Source: Dryas octopetala
Lineage: Eukaryota; Streptophyta; Magnoliopsida; Rosales; Rosaceae
DNA: 64,000 nucleotides
Direction: 5' to 3'
NCBI GenBank assembly: GCA_963921425.1
Contig: OY992832.1
Location: forward strand, 19,194,835 to 19,258,834
This document shows positions 1 to 12,274 of the stretch, in pieces. Each line of letters begins with the position of its first letter. Position 1 is the first letter of the stretch. A program made the position numbers and the translations under genes. The notes beneath the pieces are model-generated. The model worked only from the letters and a program-made list of their open reading frames with translations, ran no database searches and was not told the DNA's origin.

Positions 1-3000
1 GCAAATGACCCATTTTTGGAATTTTTTGAAAAATGACTTTTTTTGTTGAAAAGATTCTTACATTGGTAATTCATTGTTTTACATAACAGTTTATAACATA
101 TTAAATTTATTTACGAATTATTAATTTATTCTAGATTTGATGATTTAAATCCAACATGTTATAATACCACCAAATATAGGTTATCCGTAGCATAAATCAT
201 GCACGGTTTGTCTATGTGAATGATCACCTAAAAACAATTTTTATTTTTTTGAGATTTCTGAAAAGAGGTTTTAACTCCAACAATTTTAAGCCTTAAAATA
301 CCAAACTACTCCCTCTTAAATCCTTCATTTTTTTTTTTTTGGCACTTGAATCCTTCACTTTGATGAAACTAAATGCTCACTTATCTTATCTGAAACGCTC
401 AAATACTCTGACGGTATTGGGCACCTCTTACTTGAGGCACCAAACCAATCTTAAGGTGCAAGCACCATCAGATTATAACTATTTCATCCATATCTTCTTC
501 TTTTGGCCAGGGATTTCATCCCTATCTTCAAAGAGACGTAACTTATCCATATATATCTCAATGAAATATAAAATCATGTGATTAAGGTGCATAATAATTC
601 ATGGACCTTATAATTACACTTATTGGGTAACTACTAATATTATCGTCTCAATCATCAAACCGAACTTCTATTTTATTTAATGCAACGTGCTAATCAATAG
701 AAGTGCAAAATGCTTACATATATTTTGTAGGAAACCACTTACTTTATTTACTGGCCCACAAACTTCATTACTTAATTAAGATTGACACACACAGAGAAGC
801 ACTTGGTTTTGATTGGCTTTAAACATCTCTTGCACGACAAGGTGTCGTTTATTTTGCATTGGTTACGTGCAGCAGCAAAAAAAAACCTAATAATGAAGGG
901 AAAATAAAGAAAAATGAAAAAAGGAAAAAGAAAAAGAAAAAAGAAGTAAATGCCACAACAAAATCAACTCCAGCTTAAATATTCAATGCCCATAAAATGA
1001 TGTCATTTGGATGGAGGATTTGGTGAGTATATAAATATTCATTATTACCAGATTACTTGTGTGAGTAGCCAAGCCACCCCCCAATATGCTTCATTGAGCT
1101 TTCATAAGTTGTTATCATTATAGTGGTCTACCACGTACGTGTGGATGCAGCATAGGAGCATTTGGAAGCATTTAACAATAATATTAATTAGATCTATCAA
1201 ATTTATTTATTAAATAATTTATTGGTGTATATGTTGGTATCTTATTTATTAAAAATAAATAAGATTTAAAATAAAATTATATTTAAATAATGAGAAATTA
1301 GTGAAGAAATTTAATGAGTGTAACTGACAATCATATATTATGCCATATTGATGATATTAAAGTAAAAATAAAAAAGCTGTCTATCACATTTACCGGAGAC
1401 TCCTAATTTCGAGATCTTTTTTAGGCATATTGTATAGCTAGCAAATTGATCGAGTTGGGTTAAATAAACTGGACGTTGTCTTTTGGTCTTTCTTAATCAA
1501 GGAAGGGCCTGCTGAAAATGAAGGCTGCATAAGATAATCTAAATTTGTGAATTCATAATTTGGTGAAGGCCTACCAAACATATTGTAAGACCTTGTTTCG
1601 GTGAAAAGTTTAATTGAAAAGATAAGAGACGTTTTTGTAATGATATTTAAAAAAAAAAAAATTAGAAAGGAGATTTGAACTTAAAACATTTTAAACATTA
1701 TAGAAATAAATATTAGTATACGGTATACCCATAGCTACATACTGTTGTATCTTTGTAAAAAGGTCCAACTAGTTTATTTATTTGTTGTATTTGGATGGCG
1801 ACAAAATCTCTAGGACTCATTTGCTAATCCGATACAATGCTTATTTATAATATCCAAATACTTAAAAAGAAACTCAAATGTTAATATTTATGAGTGTAAA
1901 AATTTAGGATTAGGCTAGATATAGGATTTGATTTCCTTCGATATAACAAAAAAAATTGTTAATATTTATGAGAGTAATAATTTAGGATACTTTAATTTAC
2001 AACTCATTGCATTGCATGCTACTTTTTATTGCTGGCCATGCGGGTTAGCTTGTTGTAGTAAGTACTTGGAGTTGCATGCATCTGAGATTTTGCAAATGTA
2101 ATCCGGGAATCATTTACTGGTCCCATTTTCTTAATTATTATTGTATTATCTTGACCAATTAGATAACATGACAATGTGGTTGGAGAATAGATTAATAATG
2201 AGCTAAATGATTGAGCTTTGATTGGAGTTTAGACATGAGTATCATTATTGTGGTGGTAATCTTGGGTGTAATTATGTGGCCATGACCTTTCTCCAAATTT
2301 TGAACAGATAGATGAAGCTCTAGACTTAAAGTGCGAATTGTGTATAGTAACTTAAGCAATTATCCATCATTAATTTGACTGCCTCTTTTGAGAATTTTCA
2401 ATTTCATTATTTTTTTTTCTGGAATTTTGTCTTATGCTAAAAAAGCATATTTTTTGTCGAACGTTTTTGCTTCGTTGGGTTATTCTCAAAATTTTTCTAA
2501 AATTTGCGTTCACTCTCTCCTTGTTTGCTGTTTAAGCTTTTATTTTTGGCCGATTAAGTTTAGATTATTATTGGAGTTTTATGGGCCAAAATGTCCTTTG
2601 AGAAGCTTGAAAATCTGAACATTTCCTCTAGAAAAAGGAAAGAAGGTTTAGTCTAAATATTGTCCCTGTTTAATCAAGAATTGGTGTGAATTTCAGATAT
2701 ATATTCCATGTTCCACCATGAGTGAATTGTTCCCTGAAATAAGTTTCCACAAAACATGGTAACCCATTCAATTATTTTTTCCTGAAAAAAAGCATAGGTT
2801 ATTTGAGGAACATGGACCACAAGACAAGGCCACATGTTCTATGCCCAAATTAAAAAGTGGAAGGTGATATTAATTTTTGGGTTTGAATCCAATCATGTTA
2901 GGGCCATTGCTTGTATAGTTTATTTGAAAGCAGGAAGTTAATAAAGGCCCATTTGTCCTGTTTATATGGATAATATTCCTTGGTCACATACTCACATGAG

Positions 3001-3262
3001 GCATTTAACAATATTGGTAATGTCCAACCATCCATGTCCTAACAATGTAGGCACTAAATGTTATGTGGGGCCTGTGCTGTGCCATACCCTGCTGGAAGTC
3101 ATGCAGAGATTAGAGAAGGGATTATTGGAGGGTCCCAATGTAGGACCTAAATTGAAGTGGAACAGCTGAAACGATTAAGGGGTCATTGGCCCTATTACTA
3201 TAAGGTATGAGCTGTATGGGCACATGCTTGGTCTCTGTATAATTAAATTTGTGTGTTTTGTG

Positions 3263-3309
<47 letters not shown>

Positions 3310-3661
3310 ATATGCTGAGGAATTATTGGACAACTATATACCAATTACCAAGTGCCTTTGGCAATGGAAAGTTGGAAACAAGTTCAAGCTTATATATGCC
3401 AGGTTGTGTGTGTGAGAGAGGGAACAAACGAGGGAAAGTACTGTTAAATTCGTAATGATCAGTGTAATATTGTGCATGGCATGGCATGTATTCTGTGCTA
3501 TATGTGGAATCGATGACTATGTGAGGTGGCTTCTTGTTGATAGAGTAGGGAACTAGTTATGTCGAAGATGTTTCCTTGGTTAATTAGGCTACATGCTTTA
3601 GAATGTTTGCCTCGTATAGGGAATGTGGTGGAAGGTGTGTGAAGGAGCTATTTGGGAAGCT
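1..3661. other. Intergenic, no gene recognised
   Basis: AT-rich DNA with many homopolymer runs. Open frames here are short, overlap low-complexity sequence and show no recognisable motif or splice structure. The only clear structure is the GA microsatellite near the right end. I see no tRNA, no transposon termini and no convincing exon. Confidence 0.6.
3266..3306. repeat. (GA)n microsatellite
   Basis: Uninterrupted alternating G and A for about 40 bases. It yields spurious Arg-Glu repeat frames on the plus strand that should not be called genes. Confidence 0.95.
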
Positions 3662-4009
3662 AAGGCCTTCTACAATGGGATCCGCAAATACCTAATACCC
3701 AAATCAATTTTGGGAATCAAAAAGTGTAAAAATATAGATTTTGGAGATCATTAACATAATGGTGTTGATGCCCAAATATAGGAATATTAATATTTAACTC
3801 ATTTACTTAATCTTAAAATTGATTAAGTATCATTTAATTAAATATTTAAAATATTTTATGATTAAGAATATTATATCATTATTAATAATTTAATTAGCTC
3901 TTCAAAATGACACCTATATTAATATTAAAAACGTTAAACACAATACAATTTATTTCATTTCACAATACAAGCACATAAACTAAACCACAAACACATGATC
4001 TAAACAACA

Positions 4010-4770
4010 TTGGCCCCTCAATCATGTGGTGCGCCTCCCGCTTGGATCCATACGTGCTCAATCAAATTTTTTTTCAAGTGTTCATTCACACGCCTATTCT
4101 TAATCAAATTGCGACATACATTCTCCTCAGGTAAAGATGATGGAGGCCAACCTTGTATGCTTGGTTCCACGCCGTCATACTCTTATTCTGCTCTTCTAAT
4201 CGCCTCTTCCACGTTAAACTCCTGCCAGGCTGGATCATCTTGCTGTCGCTCATTATCGACAATCATATTGTGCAATATTATGCACGTTTTAATGATATAA
4301 CTCATATCATCCATATCTCAATAACGAGCGTGTCGTTTGATAATCTATCATCGGGCTTTTAAAATCTCAAACGCCCTCTCCACATCCTTACGGAAGCCCT
4401 CTTGTTTCCTCGCAAACAACCTGTGAGGTTCCGAAACTGAATTGCGTATTGATGAAATTAGAGTCGCCCACTTGGGGTGGATCCCGTCAGTAAGATAGTG
4501 TGGGATTTTGAATTCCACATCATTGACAATGTATTTCACCCTGTGGGCTCTTCTAGATATCTCTCAATCAAAAAGGTGTGAGCAGTCCAACACAGTAATG
4601 TCATTGTTAAAACCTGGAAATCCAAAGTTTGCATGCCAAATCCACGTGTCGTATGAGGCAACTGCTTCCAAAATAACGGTAGGTCTATGATAGTGCCCAC
4701 GATAGTGAGCTTGCTTAGCCCATGTTTGTCAAGTCTTTGTCCATAATCTAACCTTCCTCCCATTTTATCA
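4010..4770 (-). pseudogene. PIF/Harbinger (HARBI1-like) transposase, C-terminal part, broken
   Basis: Minus-strand translation gives, in order, a PTVILEAVASYDTWIWH block, a GFNNDITVLD block, HYLTDGIHPKWATLISSIR, RKDVERAFEILKAR, and near 4175-4280 ILHNMIVDNERQQDDPAWQEF. These are the conserved C-terminal blocks of plant Harbinger-type DDE transposases; the D of the GFNNDI block and the E of DVERAF belong to the catalytic triad region. The reading frame changes several times: the first block, the ITVLD block and the DGIHPKW block are not in one continuous frame, and a stop follows EILKAR. The N-terminal part, including the first catalytic Asp region, is absent. The remainder follows directly after ORF1, which points to an internal deletion. 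This is an inactive remnant; the family is clear, exact ends are not. Confidence 0.85.
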
Positions 4771-4777
4771 CCCTTTC

Positions 4778-5397
4778 AAGCTTCACCTATTCTCTTGCTT
4801 CCCTCGCTTTTTCTTTTGCTTCCTTCGACCTTTCTCTTACTTCCCATGCCATGTCTCTTGCCACTTCTCTTTCTTGCCTCGCCCTTTCTCTGTCATGTCT
4901 CATTTCCTCAGCTACACGTGACCTATCATTATATTCGTCAATTGCCTCCAACATATGAATTTGGTGAGGATCAGCTGCTTTGGCCCGCTTTGCTTTATTT
5001 CTTCCTAGTGGCCTTGAGCGTGATGGGCCTACCGGTTGCCATGATGGTGGGTCATCATTTGTATCAAGGCAAGTCTGATCTTGATCATCCAATGTGTAAT
5101 CGGTCGGTACGTCTTGATCTCTGACCCGCACAGTTGAATTTGCAGTTGAGTGCTCGCATTCTTTTAAATCCTTCCAAACGTGAAGCATGCTAAACTTTTT
5201 TCCATTGTTCTTGTCTTTATATATCTTAAGTGCATCCGCAAACTATAAAAATTATGGCACATGAATAAATTATCAAGTATTAACAATGGAATAAACATAC
5301 AACATTCAATTAAATATATACATTCATAAAATAAAACTTACCACATCGTCTGAATTTGCACCGCTTTGACGTCTCCTTTCGGCATCCAAAAACGAGG
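4778..5397 (-). pseudogene. PIF ORF1 (Myb/SANT, NAM-associated type), 3' part
   Basis: This is the downstream half of the element's accessory protein. Coding sequence resumes at the gypsy target duplication (5397-5393) and runs to a GTAAGT donor near 5341. It continues from an acceptor at about 5247 with LHVWKDLKECE and a GRNKAKRAKA block. These resemble the NAM-associated C-terminal domain of plant PIF ORF1 proteins. A charged stretch rich in Arg and Glu (4790-4930) follows, probably coiled coil, then a stop near 4778. Family knowledge: ORF1 binds the terminal repeats and works with the transposase. Here the gene is split by the retrotransposon and has a premature stop upstream, so it is non-functional. 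The first half is at 13993-14223. Confidence 0.75.
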
Positions 5398-5576
5398 TGT
5401 TTGTGGGAAAACCCACACCGATCCAAACAGCCAGTCAGGGCTCGACACGTGGCTGGTCAAAACCAACTTTGGAGTTGACTTTCAGTGGTCAGACTTTGAC
5501 CTCCATATCATCACTACTCAGCACTTCCTCCGCCAGCTCAGCTCGGGTCTCCATGCCGAGTCCTCCATGTCCGGTC
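5398..5576 (+). repeat. Truncated 5' LTR (179 bp)
   Basis: Aligns without gaps to 12925-13103. I count three differences, all transitions: two adjacent near 5508-5509 and one near 5540. The match ends abruptly at CCGGTC, where pol coding sequence begins. The pol open frame runs straight through this stub from 5397, but its first 60 or so residues are LTR translation, not protein. Confidence 0.92.
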
Positions 5577-8500
5577 GATTCGGGCAGGTGGCCGAGGGCG
5601 GAAACATTCGACTTCACTTCCGAGCCGAACCCAGAATCTCGGCCCCTTCCCGCCGAGGCCTGGGAGGAAGTGCCGATCTCGGACGATACCCCGGATCGGC
5701 TCGTCCGAGTGGGGACTCAGGTCAGTCCCGAGCAGCGTTCTGCCATAATCGACTTCCTCCGTGCCAATGCGGAGGTGTTCGCCTGGTCTTACGATGACAT
5801 GCCAGGCATATCGTCTGACGTGATCACCCACAGGCTGAACACCGACCCGGGATGCAAACCGGTCCGTCAGAAGAGGAGGTCATACGACCCGGTCCGATAC
5901 GCCGCCATGGCTGAAGAGGTAACTAATTTGCAAAATAACGGGTTCATCCGGGAGGTCAACTATCCCGACTGGCTTGCCAACGTGGTCATGGTGAAAAAGA
6001 ATAATGGGAAATGGAGGATGTGCGTAGACTTCACCGATCTGAACAAGGCTTGTCCCAAGGACAGTTTTCCCTTGCCCAGAATAGATCAGCTCGTCGATGC
6101 AACGGCAGGACATCAACTCCTCAGCTTCATGGACGCCTATTCTGGGTATAATCAGATCCTCATGCACAAATCCGATCAGGAAGGCACATCTTTCATAAAG
6201 GATCGCGGCATGTACTGCTACAAGGTCATGCCCTTCGGTCTCAAAAATGCCGGAGCCACCTACCAAAGGCTGGTCAACCACATGTTCAGATCTTCCATAG
6301 GCAAATCCGTAGAGGTTTACGTGGATGACATGCTGGTTAAAAGCATAAAGGCGGACGATCACGTCAAGGACCTCTCAGACATGTTCGGAGTCCTAAAAGA
6401 ATATCAGATGCAGCTGAACCCAGCCAAATGTGTCTTTGGGGTTCGGTCAGGAAAGTTCCTTGGCTACCTGGTCAGCCAACGGGGGATCGAGGCCAATCCA
6501 GAGAAGATCCAGACCTTGATCAACATGAAGTTCCCAAAGACACGCAAAGAAATCCAGAGTCTGACTGGAAGAGTCGCCGCCCTGAACCGGTTCATCTCAA
6601 AGTCCACTGACCGGTGCCTCCCTTTCTTCAAAGCTTTAAGGGGAGCAGGGAAGGGCATAGAATGGACCCCCCAATGCGAGCAGGCCTTTCAAGATCTGAA
6701 AAGGCACATGGGGGAACCTCCCATCTTATCCAAACCAGAGGAAGGTGAAGAACTTTTTCTCTACCTCTCTGTTTCTGACTCGGCTCTCAGCTCAGTTTTG
6801 GTGAGAGAGGTCAGCTGTGTACAACACCCGGTCTTCTATACGAGCCGAGCCCTCGCCGATGCCGAGACCAGGTATCCAAAATTCGAGAAGATGGCTCTCG
6901 CCTTGGTCAGCTCGGCTCGGAAATTAAGGCCCTACTTCCAGGCTCACTCAATCGTCGTCTTGACCGATCAGCCGCTCAGGCAAATCCTGGCAAAACCCGA
7001 GACTTCGGGTCGGCTCATCAAGTGGTCAATCGAGCTTGGCGAGTTCGACATCATTTATCGTCCTAGGACGGCAATCAAGGGTCAGGCCATGTCGGACTTC
7101 ATCTGTGAGTCAACCACCTCGACGGAAGACCCACCGCGCGCCAACGCTACGCCAACAGCGTCCGATCCGAACACAAACGACGAACGCAGCCAGGCTGATC
7201 TCCTCACCTGGACCCTCTATGTGGACGGATCTTCCAACGCAATGGGAAGCGGAGCCGGGCTTGTTTTGATCTCCCCAGAACAAGTTGTGATGGAGTATGC
7301 TCTTCGCTTCATATTTCAAGCATCCAACAATGAAGCAGAGTATGAGGCACTCATCGCCGGACTCCGATTGGCAAAAGAGCTCGGCGCGACCAAACTGAAC
7401 ATCTTCAGCGACTCCCAACTCATCGTCAATCAGATATTGGGAGAGTATGAGACTCGAGAACCTAGCATGACTGCCTACTTCGAGAAGACTCGTTTGCTGC
7501 TCGGGAACTTCCACGAGTACAAAATATCCCAAATCCCAAGGGCAGAGAACTGCAGAGCCGACGCCTTGGCACGCCTGGCTTCGGCCACAGACACCGGATC
7601 CGCTAGACACGTTCCAGTTGAAATCCTGGACAGACCTAGCACCGCCGAAAACGAGGCCGCCGTTATGCAGACCGAGGCCGAGCCGAACTGGATGACGCCG
7701 ATCATCAGCTACTTGGTCTCTGGGATCCTCCCCCCCAGAGAGGGACAAGGCACGTCTCATCAAAACGAGGTCGGCTCGGTTCAGCATGATCGATGGTCAG
7801 CTCTACAAGAGGAGTTTCTCCCTACCCTACTTGCGGTGTGTCACCCCCCATGAAGGTCAGGATGTGCTGAGAGAAATTCACGAGGGGATATGCGGAAACC
7901 ACTCTGGAGGAAGAGCCCTCGCCTACAAGACGGTCCGGCAGGGCTACTTCTGGCCGACGCTGAACAAAGACGCGGATCATTTCTCTCGCGCTTGTATCAA
8001 ATGCCAACAATTTGCCGCAGTCCCCCATCAACCTCCCCAGTTGCTGACCTCCATATCCAGTCCCTGGCCATTCACGCAGTGGGGACTCGATCTGATCGGC
8101 CTATGCCAAAGGCGAAAGGGCAAGTCACCATGGCCGTAGTAGCAGTCGACTACTTCACCAAGTGGGCCGAAGCCGAGCCCCTAGCCACTACCACAGCCGA
8201 GCGGATGGAGACCTTCGTCTGGAAGAACATCATATGCCGGTTCGGCATGCCGCACACCATCATTGCGGACAATGGCAAACAGTTCGACTGCAAGAAATTC
8301 AGGAGTTTTTGTTTACGTCTGAACATCAACTTGCGCTTCACCGCTCCTTACCATCCGCAGTCGAACGGACAGGTCGAGGCCATCAACAAGATCATCAAGA
8401 AGACCCTAAAGACTAAACTTGATAGTGCTAAGGGAAATTGGCCTGAACTCTTGCCAGAGGTGCTTTGGTCTTACCGAACTTCCTATCGCAACTCCACGAA

Positions 8501-8915
8501 GGAAACACCTTACGCATTGGCATTCGGAACTGACGCTGTCGTCCCGGTCGAAATGGGGACTCCTTCATTCCGGACCGGTACGTACAATCCCGAGACCAAT
8601 GACATCGGACTTCGGCTCGGCCTGGATATGATCGAAGAGAGGCGAACCGACGCCAATCTCTACCGAGCCGCTTACCAACAGAGGGTAGCCAAATACTACA
8701 ACCAAAGGGTCAGGCCCAGGAGCTTCGGATTGGGCAGTCTCGTCATGAAGAAGAATCCCCTTGCCGTCAAGGAGAGCTCATTCGATCCGAACTGGACCGG
8801 ACCATACAGAATTACAGGCATAGTCAAGCCTGGCACTTACAACTTGGCCACTCTGGCTGGGAAGCCTCTCAAGCATAGCTGGAACGCTGAACACTTGAAG
8901 ACTTATTATCAGTAA
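5577..8915 (+). pseudogene. gypsy (Tat) pol: RT, RNase H, second RNase H, integrase
   Basis: Polyprotein for reverse transcription and integration. In order: a pre-RT segment; reverse transcriptase with NGKWRMCVDFTDLNKACPKD, LPRIDQLVDA, FMDAYSGYNQI and the catalytic YVDDM at about 6318-6332; a first RNase H in the gypsy style (FLYLSVSDSALSSVLV, VVLTDQPL); a second RNase H-like domain beginning LYVDGSSNAMGSGAGL near 7216 and including NNEAEYEALIAGL and FSDSQLIVNQI; then integrase with an HHCC-like zinc finger and the DDE core (VDYFTKWAEAEPL, IADNGKQF, YHPQSNGQVEAINK). Two single-base lesions break it: a frame change in the C-run near 7729-7737, and one missing base near 8099-8102, just before the integrase core. 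Gag and protease are deleted. The product is therefore non-functional. The stop is at 8913-8915. Confidence 0.9.
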
Positions 8916-9093
8916 AAGTGCAGTTAGGATCGGGGACTGTCCGACCTAACACTCATTCCAATCAATGAAAGGATGAACACATTTTGACTCATCTTCTTCT
9001 TATTTTTCGAAGCAAACACTGGGGACTCTACTCCTAAACACTTTCAACAAAGAGGAAAGATCTAAGTGTTTCCTTCGAAAAAGTAATAAACCC

Positions 9094-9378
9094 ATGTGCC
9101 GAGCCGAAGTGCCATTTTCGGCCCAACGCTCGGTACATTACAGACTCATCAGGTCTATAAACTCATGTGTCGAGCTGGCGCGCCACTTTCGGCCCGACGC
9201 TCGGCATATTACAGACTCATCAGATCTATAAACTCATGTGTCGAGCTGGCGCGCCACTTTCGGCCCGACGCTCGACATATTACAAACTCATCAGGTCTAT
9301 AAACTTCTGTGCCGAGCTGGCGCGCCACTTTCGGCCCAACGCTCGACATAGTACAGACTTATCAGGTCTATAAAAATC
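9094..9378 (+). repeat. 71-bp tandem repeat, four copies, in the gypsy 3' region
   Basis: Copies start at about 9096, 9167, 9238 and 9309, each opening GTG(C/T)CGAGC and carrying CACTTTCGGCCC(A/G)ACGCTCG followed by ACTCATCAG(G/A)TCTATAAA. The exact 71-bp step and high similarity indicate tandem amplification. It lies between the pol stop and the antisense gene. Similar tandem arrays in the 3' untranslated part of Tat/Ogre elements are known in plants. The GTG-started frames across it are artefacts. Confidence 0.9.
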
Positions 9379-9910
9379 TCTGTCCGAGCCGAAGCGACTT
9401 TCTACAGTCCTAACGTTCAACAGGATATTTCTAAAAGAAAAATATACACTCCAACCAAAACTTTCATCGTGCATGCCGAGCCGATCTGAAAGTAGGTTTG
9501 AATATTTTTCTCAAAAAACAAAATTCCTAAACATCTCAATGGGTGTGCCGAGCCCATCCGGGATCACTAGTTTTTTTCAAATTCTTACTTATCTTCGTTA
9601 TGCTTATCAAGCTGATCCGAAGACAAGTTTTAATTTATCATTACCATTCATTTCATTGCGATCGGTATGCCGAGCCGATCTCAAAATACCTTTATGTTTG
9701 TTACTTTTATCATTTTCTTATTCATGTGTTACTTGGTTATGTCTTTAGCTTAATTTCCGAGCTGAACTGACAACAACTTGGTTCATAAAAAGAAAATACT
9801 GAATAAATTAACAAGTGGTTCAAAAACATAAATAAAATTGTTCAAACATACATCAAACCCGAGCCACACATCGGCTCGGGAATAAACAAAAACAAAAATA
9901 CAAGTTTGGT

Positions 9911-12274
9911 TCAGGCAGATCGCTCGGCGGGCCCCTCCTGGATCGGTTCTACGGATTCCTCGGGCGTCTCCTCCCCAAGCTGCACCACCTCAACTTCGCC
10001 GATCTGCATCTCAGCATTGGGATCGGATTCGGGGACTGGGGGGATTGGGGTCGGCTCGCAGTCCGGCAACGGAGGATCCTCCTGGGTCGGCTCGGCCGCG
10101 GCTGCCACCACCTCGTCGGGCACCTGGTGATCGGGAGGGGGAAGGTCTTCCTGCCGACTTCCCTGGGTATCCTCCTCGTCATCGGACTCGCCAAGGAACG
10201 AGACATCCCAGTCCGGCCTCTTCGACCGGATCGCCTCCAAAAGCTCCTGATACCCTTCAAAGTGGGCATCAGCCAGCGCCTAGACGCTCGGAAGCCCTGC
10301 CCGGCGCCGAGACTCAGCCGCCCTTCGATCGGCCTCCTCAACATCCTGCTGGAGTTGGTCGACGAGTTGCCCCAGGTCAGCCACTTTCTGCTCCGAGGAA
10401 ACAAGCTCCTTCCCGAGCCGAGCGACCTCTACCTCTTTCTCGGCCAGCTTGGACCGCAGACCCGCCGACCGATCGCGCTCGGCCTTGATCGCCCGCTCGG
10501 CCTCGGCCAGCTTCTCCTTGAGCTCCAGGATTCGCTCCCGAAACCTCCCCATTTCGCCTCGGCCTCGACAGCGGCGTGGGCAGCTTCAAACTGCCTCAAG
10601 GCGAGCTGCAAAAATAAACAGAAATTATTAATCCGAACCGAGCGGATAAGCATAATCCGAGGTGAAAAAGACTTACCAGCATGGCTTGGCGGGATGTGCT
10701 CAGAGCCTTTTGGCTGAAGCTCGGCTCCTCCTGACCGGCCCAGAGCCCTTCCAGCACCTTTGGCGTCATCACGCGCTTAAGGCCCGTGACGAACGGTTCG
10801 ATGGAAGGGTCTACTTCCACCGTCTTCAAGGGTGCCGAGCCAGACGCTTCGGCACCAGGACCACTGGGCTCGGCCCGAGCTCTCTTTTCCACCCGGACTT
10901 CGGTCTGAGGAGCCTTCCTCTTCTCCCCTTGCCGAGCCGACCTCGGCACAGAAGGTCCGGGCTCAGCTGTCGCTGCGACAGGAGCCTGGACCGGCTCGGC
11001 AGGGGCCCGCCCCGCGGCCCTCCTCTGGACGCTCCGCGCCGCCTTCTTCCTTAGGCGAGCCTCGATATCGGCCGAACTCATCCCTCTTTCCGCCCTCGGA
11101 TTCCACCTGGGTACAAACCAGGAAATCCCGCTCGACCTGATCTGGGTCTCCCCGAGCAGGAACTTTGTGGATAGGTACTCTGCTGGCGAGTCCCTGATCG
11201 CGGCGATCTGGTCCTTGAGCTCGCCTCGGAGTTTGTACTTGCCCCAGCTGACTGCAAAGACGAAACCAAAAGGAGTTAGACAAAGGAAAACACAATTATC
11301 ACAAAACACATACAAGTTATCTTCGGATCGGCCCCAGACGTCAAATGCCCACCTGGAATCCTAAAGGCTCTGGGGACCCGAGCCGAGGTAGCGTTGTTCG
11401 GATCGGCGAACTCCCAATCCCCAGAGACAAAGAAGTATCTTTTCTTCCATGTCTTCTTGGAGGAGGGATTCCCACCGAAGAGTGGCCCCGAATACGCCTG
11501 GAGGTTGTAGAATCCGAGCTCGCTCTGCTTCGACCTCAGCGCGTAGTTGCAGAACAGGAGATCCTTGTCTGGCACACACTTGTGCACTTTGTGCCACAAG
11601 ATGTGCATAGACAAGATTATCCTGTATACGTTTGGGTTCAGCTGGTGTGGCGCCGCGCCGATCGTCGCGAGCCAGTCCTGCAGGAAGGGGTGCAGGGGAA
11701 GCCGAACCCCATTCTCGAACATCTCGGGGTACATTGTCACCCATCCTTTTGGGGGTCGGCTCGGCTTCTCTCCCCTCATCGGCAACCTCGTCAGTACAGA
11801 TTCGGGAACTGAGTACCTATCCCTCAAATCCCCGAGATGGTACTCGGTTATCTCATTTGGGATCTGATCAGCCTTCCATGCCAATTGCTCATAGAAGTCC
11901 GGGTCGATCGGACTCCCCGTCACCTGCTGAGCCGAGGTCGAGGCATCGTGACCCCTGTCCCTTTCACTTGAGCCCGAGGTGAGTCTACTCGGGATGGTCG
12001 CGATCGGCTCGACGTCAAGAGGTTCCTCGTCATCACCTTCGGCCATCCCTTGTTCCCGATCGGAACTCAACACTTCGGGGTTCTCCTGGTCCCCTCGGGC
12101 TCGGCGCTCCTCGCCTGGGTTGCGATCCAGCGCCGAGCCGACCTCGTCCAACTCTTCGGACAACCCGTCCCAACTCGCCTCACCCGCAGGTGGGCTTCGG
12201 CTCAGCTCGGCGCCGCTGTCCCCATCAAATGCCTCTCCCGAGCCGAGCCGACCACTCGAATCAGTTGTCGACAT
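9911..12274 (-). pseudogene. Antisense three-exon gene of the Tat element, gypsy-type transposon domain
   Basis: Gene on the strand opposite to pol. Exon 1 (12274-11353) starts MSTTDSS, has an acidic low-complexity segment, then a globular block with LPLHPFLQDWLATIGAAPHQ, NPNVYRIILSMHILW and SSKKTWKKRYFFV. These resemble the Pfam family for a putative gypsy-type transposon protein (PF04195). Donor CCAG|GTGGGC at 11353/11352 and acceptor TTTGCAG at 11252 join in frame to exon 2 (11251-10677), which includes GKYKLRGELKDQIAA and a basic nuclear-targeting-like run. A clear GTAAGT donor at 10676 and a TTTTTGCAG acceptor at 10606 lead to exon 3 (10605-9911), a long coiled coil and an acidic tail. 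Exon 3 has a frame change near 10552 and one TAG near 10270, so this copy is broken. Function unknown; antisense ORFs are known in Tat elements. Confidence 0.72.

Noticed and set aside
3224..3455. Two open frames over the GA microsatellite
   Set aside because: They consist of Arg-Glu repeats generated by the dinucleotide run; no homology or splice context.
5366..5797. Plus-strand frame over the LTR stub and the start of pol
   Set aside because: Out of frame with pol and rich in LTR sequence.
9096..9373. Overlapping small frames and CRISPR-like regular repeats
   Set aside because: The frames start at GTG and repeat with the 71-bp unit. Copies are contiguous without unique spacers, so this is a tandem repeat within a retrotransposon, not CRISPR.
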